NCBI GenBank assembly: GCA_904502145.1
Contig: CAJGDH010000062.1
Coordinates: 1 to 9,118 of the forward strand
DNA: 9,118 bases
Direction of reading: 5' to 3'
Origin: an uncultured Eubacterium sp.
Lineage (GTDB): Bacteria > Bacillota > Clostridia > Lachnospirales > Lachnospiraceae
Part shown: positions 6,529-9,118 of the stretch, piece by piece
Position numbering within the stretch: position 1 is the stretch's first letter
Layout: every line of letters starts with the position of its first letter
Program-made: the position numbers and the translations under genes
The notes under the pieces: generated by a model
Seen by the model: the letters and a program-made list of their open reading frames with translations, nothing else
Database searches by the model: none
Told to the model about the DNA's origin: nothing

Positions 6529-7770
6529 ATGAAAGGTAATGTTATTGTCGGACAGTCCGGCGGACCTACCGCCGTCATCAACTCCAGCCTTGCGGGTGTC
6601 GTAAAGGCAGCCCGCGCCAACGGCGTGGAAAAGATCTATGGTATGCACCACGGAATCGAAGGTTTCCTGAAAGAAGACATCATCGATATCGGTGATTACA
6701 TCGTTGAGGATTCCGATCTTGCCCTGTTGAAAAGAACACCTTCCGCATTCCTGGGTTCCTGCCGTTATAAACTTCCGGCGATCGAAGGCAATGAGGACGT
6801 CTACGAGAAAATGTTTGAGATCATGGAGAAATATGACATCATGTATTTCTTCTACATCGGCGGCAATGATTCCATGGATACCATCAAAGCCCTGTCTGAT
6901 TACGCTCTGGCCAACGACAAACCACAGAGGTTCGTCGGTGTTCCCAAGACCATTGACAATGACCTTCCCATCACGGACCATACTCCCGGTTACGGTTCCG
7001 CTGCCAAGTTCATCGCAACCATGATGAAAGAGGTCATCCGCGACAACGAGAGTTTCGGCGCTGCAAAACCCACCATCTGTGTGGTTGAGATCATGGGACG
7101 TCACGCAGGATGGCTGACCGCTGCCGCTGCCCTCTCCAAAGGGGACGACTGTACAGGTCCTGATCTGATCTACCTTCCGGAGATCCCCTTCAATATGGAT
7201 GATTTCCTGGAGAGAGTCAAAGTCCTGGCTGAGACCAAGAGTTCTGTCGTCATCGCCGTATCCGAAGGTATTGCCCTGGCTGACGGCACATTTGTCTGTG
7301 AGCTTGGTGACGGACAGGATTATGTGGATGCATTCGGCCACAAACAGCTCTCCGGATGTGCTACCGTTCTTACCAGAAAGATCGCGGATGTGACAGGATG
7401 CAAGACCCGTGCCATCGAGTTCTCCACCCTGCAGAGATGTTCCACCCATATGGCATCCCGCACGGATATCGACGAAGCCTACAACTGCGGCTACTCCGCA
7501 TTTAAGGCTGCCCAGAGAGGCGACACCGGTGTCATGGTCGTCATGCGTGTGCCGGACCGTGAAGTATACACCGTATCCTACGAGACATTTGATATCCATG
7601 AGATCGCAAATGTGGAGAAGAAGATCCCGAGAGAATGGATCACCAAGGACGGGACCAATGTTAACGAAAGATACATCAAGTATGCCAGCCCGCTGATCTT
7701 AGGTGTCCTGACCCCCTACTACACAAGAGGTCTTCCGAAACACCTTACCCTTGCCAACAAGAAGAAATGA
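6529..7770 (+). CDS. pfp: 6-phosphofructokinase, predicted pyrophosphate-dependent
   Basis: Cytoplasmic glycolytic enzyme converting fructose 6-phosphate to fructose 1,6-bisphosphate, 413 residues. The N-terminal VGQSGGPTAVIN (7-18) is the phosphoryl-donor loop. GGNDS (111-115) has Asp where ATP enzymes have Gly (E. coli position 104). PKTIDND (139-145) has Lys where ATP enzymes have Gly (position 124) and includes the catalytic Asp. This Asp/Lys pair is the established mark of PPi-dependent enzymes, which run reversibly near equilibrium. MGRHAGW (189-195) and RAIEFSTLQRC (294-304) complete the fructose-phosphate site. Asn113, where many relatives have GGDDS, appears from memory to be usual in related clostridial proteins and not a defect. 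The ATG at 6529 has AGGAGG nine bases upstream. It is monocistronic with its own promoter and terminator. Kinase family certain; donor use is predicted from residues only. Confidence 0.95.
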   Translation: MKGNVIVGQSGGPTAVINSSLAGVVKAARANGVEKIYGMHHGIEGFLKEDIIDIGDYIVEDSDLALLKRTPSAFLGSCRYKLPAIEGNEDVYEKMFEIMEKYDIMYFFYIGGNDSMDTIKALSDYALANDKPQRFVGVPKTIDNDLPITDHTPGYGSAAKFIATMMKEVIRDNESFGAAKPTICVVEIMGRHAGWLTAAAALSKGDDCTGPDLIYLPEIPFNMDDFLERVKVLAETKSSVVIAVSEGIALADGTFVCELGDGQDYVDAFGHKQLSGCATVLTRKIADVTGCKTRAIEFSTLQRCSTHMASRTDIDEAYNCGYSAFKAAQRGDTGVMVVMRVPDREVYTVSYETFDIHEIANVEKKIPREWITKDGTNVNERYIKYASPLILGVLTPYYTRGLPKHLTLANKKK

Positions 7771-7780
7771 TCAAAAAAAT

Positions 7781-7824
7781 AAAGTCGCTCATCCGTGTGG
7801 TGAGCGACTTTTCTTTATTTTATG
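7781..7824. terminator. Bidirectional terminator between convergent pfp and the DUF1015 gene
   Basis: An 11-bp perfect stem (AAAGTCGCTCA, 7781-7791, with TGAGCGACTTT, 7801-7811) closes a 9-base loop. A T-rich tail follows on the plus strand. On the minus strand the stem runs into TTTATTTTTTT (through 7773), so the single hairpin serves both converging genes. The pfp stop is at 7768-7770 and the DUF1015 stop at 7883-7885. The 58 bases between the hairpin and that second stop hold nothing I recognise. Confidence 0.92.
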
Positions 7825-7882
7825 CTTTCTGACCGGATCGGATATCCGTTTTCTGCCAGCCGGTTTTCCTGTCGGTTCCGGT

Positions 7883-9118
7883 TCATTTCCCGGGAATGAT
7901 CTCCCTGCACTCCATATAATAACGTTTGTCCTGGGCGTGTCCCATGGAGAAGGTTTTTCTGGGCAGGGCGCCGTTCAGGATGATCGTGGGGAAGAGGTCC
8001 TCCTTGGCAAGGACCGGAAGAATGATCCCCAGGCTGTTCTCCTGTTCCGTCAGACTTACCATGGTATCGATCCCATGGATATAGTCGATTTTGCCTCCCG
8101 CCTCCCGGAGATACCGGTCGAGGCATCTCTGGATACTGCCCACGGTCAGTTTGGAGGAAGGTCTGCCGATCCAACAGGTTTTCATCTCTCCCTGCTCCAT
8201 AAAGGCGAAGGACTGGCCGCATTCCGTCTCTGTATCAGACAGAGCCAGCTCCTCCTTCATCCTTTCCTTCAGGGCTACGGGGTCGATCTCCGTAACGATA
8301 CGATGGATGGCCTCAAACTCCAGGGCCGGACAATGGAGGTTTACGATCTCCACCAGGGCATATCTGGCGGGATGACCGCTAAGATCCGTATCCGGACATT
8401 CCCTCTTCAATGATTCGTAATATTCTTTGGCGGTGGCCAGGGAATGATTCCCGTCCCCCACCGCATAGGCGAGGATGGGTACCCCCCTGATCCCGTATTT
8501 TTCTTCAAAGTGTGCCCTGTCCTGCAGGACATCCAGGGCGGAAAGGATCCTCTCCTGGTTTTCTTCGTCAATGAAATATCCGCTGTTGTGGCCTCCACCC
8601 AGCATCATGTCATAATCATAGGCTTTTCTCATCCTGTCCCTGGATGCTGCCAGGGGCTCGATCACCTTACCCTTCGGGTCATCCAGAAGGAGCATGATGT
8701 GGGGAGTCTCCACCGGGGCATCCTCCCTGACCTTTATCCTGGGGGGAATCCGGGATTCCACCGTCTCCTCGGAAGTGCGGATCAGGGAACTGCTGCCTTG
8801 ATGATAATCGTAAGCCTCCAGGTCAACACAGGCCATAAGTCCCGGCCTCAGTTTACCCTCGCTGTCCCTTCTTTCCACATAGATCATGGTGTCCCTGTGC
8901 TGTTCAAGGATCTTCTTCTCTTCATATTCCTTCATGGCAGCATGGATACGGCTGATCCTCCTGTCCACATCCTCGTCTTCAAGGTATACTTCAGGCAAGG
9001 TGATCTTCAGGGTGGAGGGGGCTTCCCCCACGATCCGTTCCACCTCGGCCCAGTATTCCGGTTCACTGGTATACTGGTCGCATGCGATGACGGACCATCT
9101 GGTCTGGTCGATTCCTTC
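7883..9118 (-). CDS. DUF1015-family protein (N-terminus outside window)
   Basis: 411 residues are visible and the frame is still open at base 9118. The first visible residues, EGIDQTRWSVIACDQYTSEPEYW, match the conserved start region of DUF1015 proteins, so only a short N-terminal piece should be missing. A GTG at 9043 is internal to this conserved region and is not the start. Recognisable blocks are APSTLKITLPEVYLED near the start, the conserved GHNSGYFIDEE, AYAVGDGNHSLATAKEYYE (bases about 8418-8470) and ending CREIIPGK. Most DUF1015 proteins have DGHHRYETA where this one has DGNHSLATA. The fold is related to ParB/sulfiredoxin-like nucleotide-binding proteins. In many clostridia I recall such genes lying next to serC and serA, which suggests a role in serine metabolism. 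The neighbour that would test this is off the window. Family call is strong; function is inference. Confidence 0.88.
   Translation of the reverse strand, partial: EGIDQTRWSVIACDQYTSEPEYWAEVERIVGEAPSTLKITLPEVYLEDEDVDRRISRIHAAMKEYEEKKILEQHRDTMIYVERRDSEGKLRPGLMACVDLEAYDYHQGSSSLIRTSEETVESRIPPRIKVREDAPVETPHIMLLLDDPKGKVIEPLAASRDRMRKAYDYDMMLGGGHNSGYFIDEENQERILSALDVLQDRAHFEEKYGIRGVPILAYAVGDGNHSLATAKEYYESLKRECPDTDLSGHPARYALVEIVNLHCPALEFEAIHRIVTEIDPVALKERMKEELALSDTETECGQSFAFMEQGEMKTCWIGRPSSKLTVGSIQRCLDRYLREAGGKIDYIHGIDTMVSLTEQENSLGIILPVLAKEDLFPTIILNGALPRKTFSMGHAQDKRYYMECREIIPGK

Noticed and set aside
6502..7599. A 365-codon open frame on the minus strand opposite pfp
   Set aside because: It is fully antisense to a clearly conserved phosphofructokinase. 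Its translation shows no recognisable family, and it overlaps the pfp ribosome binding site. Long antisense frames are expected from codon bias in GC-rich genes.
7751..8413. A 220-codon plus-strand frame after pfp
   Set aside because: It begins inside the end of pfp, crosses the terminator hairpin and then lies antisense to the DUF1015 gene.
1..9118. A defence island, mobile element or other novel multigene system
   Set aside because: All sizeable genes belong to housekeeping or known families, each in its own transcription unit. No transposase, integrase, direct-repeat array or att-like repeat was seen.

Overview
The window looks like ordinary chromosome from a low-to-moderate GC Firmicute of the class Clostridia, probably Lachnospiraceae-like. 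The grounds are the single-chain clostridial PurL, an EFR1-type flavodoxin/ferredoxin protein, a phosphofructokinase with pyrophosphate-type residues, an SLH-like cell-wall D,D-carboxypeptidase, strong AGGAGG ribosome binding sites, and sigma-A-type promoters with 17-base spacers. The family and genus are inference; no rRNA or other taxonomic marker is present.

Layout from left to right. Bases 1-3340 (minus) hold most of a long purL; its C-terminal end lies beyond base 1. A divergent intergenic region (3341-3709) carries a strong plus-strand promoter and a weaker minus-strand one. It is followed by an EFR1-family iron-sulfur flavoprotein gene (3710-4501, plus) with its own terminator. Next, between two terminators, is a short frame-broken remnant of a serpin gene (about 4573-4729, plus). 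Bases 4786-6348 (minus) encode a secreted peptidase S11 D-Ala-D-Ala carboxypeptidase with SLH-like C-terminal repeats. A 180-base divergent region separates it from pfp (6529-7770, plus), which has an extended -10 promoter and a leader hairpin. A bidirectional terminator (about 7781-7824) separates pfp from a convergent DUF1015-family gene (7883 to beyond 9118, minus), which lacks only its N-terminus.

The genes are mostly separate transcription units in alternating orientations: purine synthesis, redox protein of unknown role, cell-wall maturation, glycolysis, and a DUF1015 protein possibly linked to serine metabolism. I see no operon within the window, no RNA gene, no insertion sequence, no CRISPR array and no defence or mobile system. 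The items most worth a second look are the serpin remnant, the carboxypeptidase whose SxN motif reads Ser-Ser-Ala, the DUF1015 protein with a DGNHS motif, and the repeats and hairpins in the two divergent intergenic regions.
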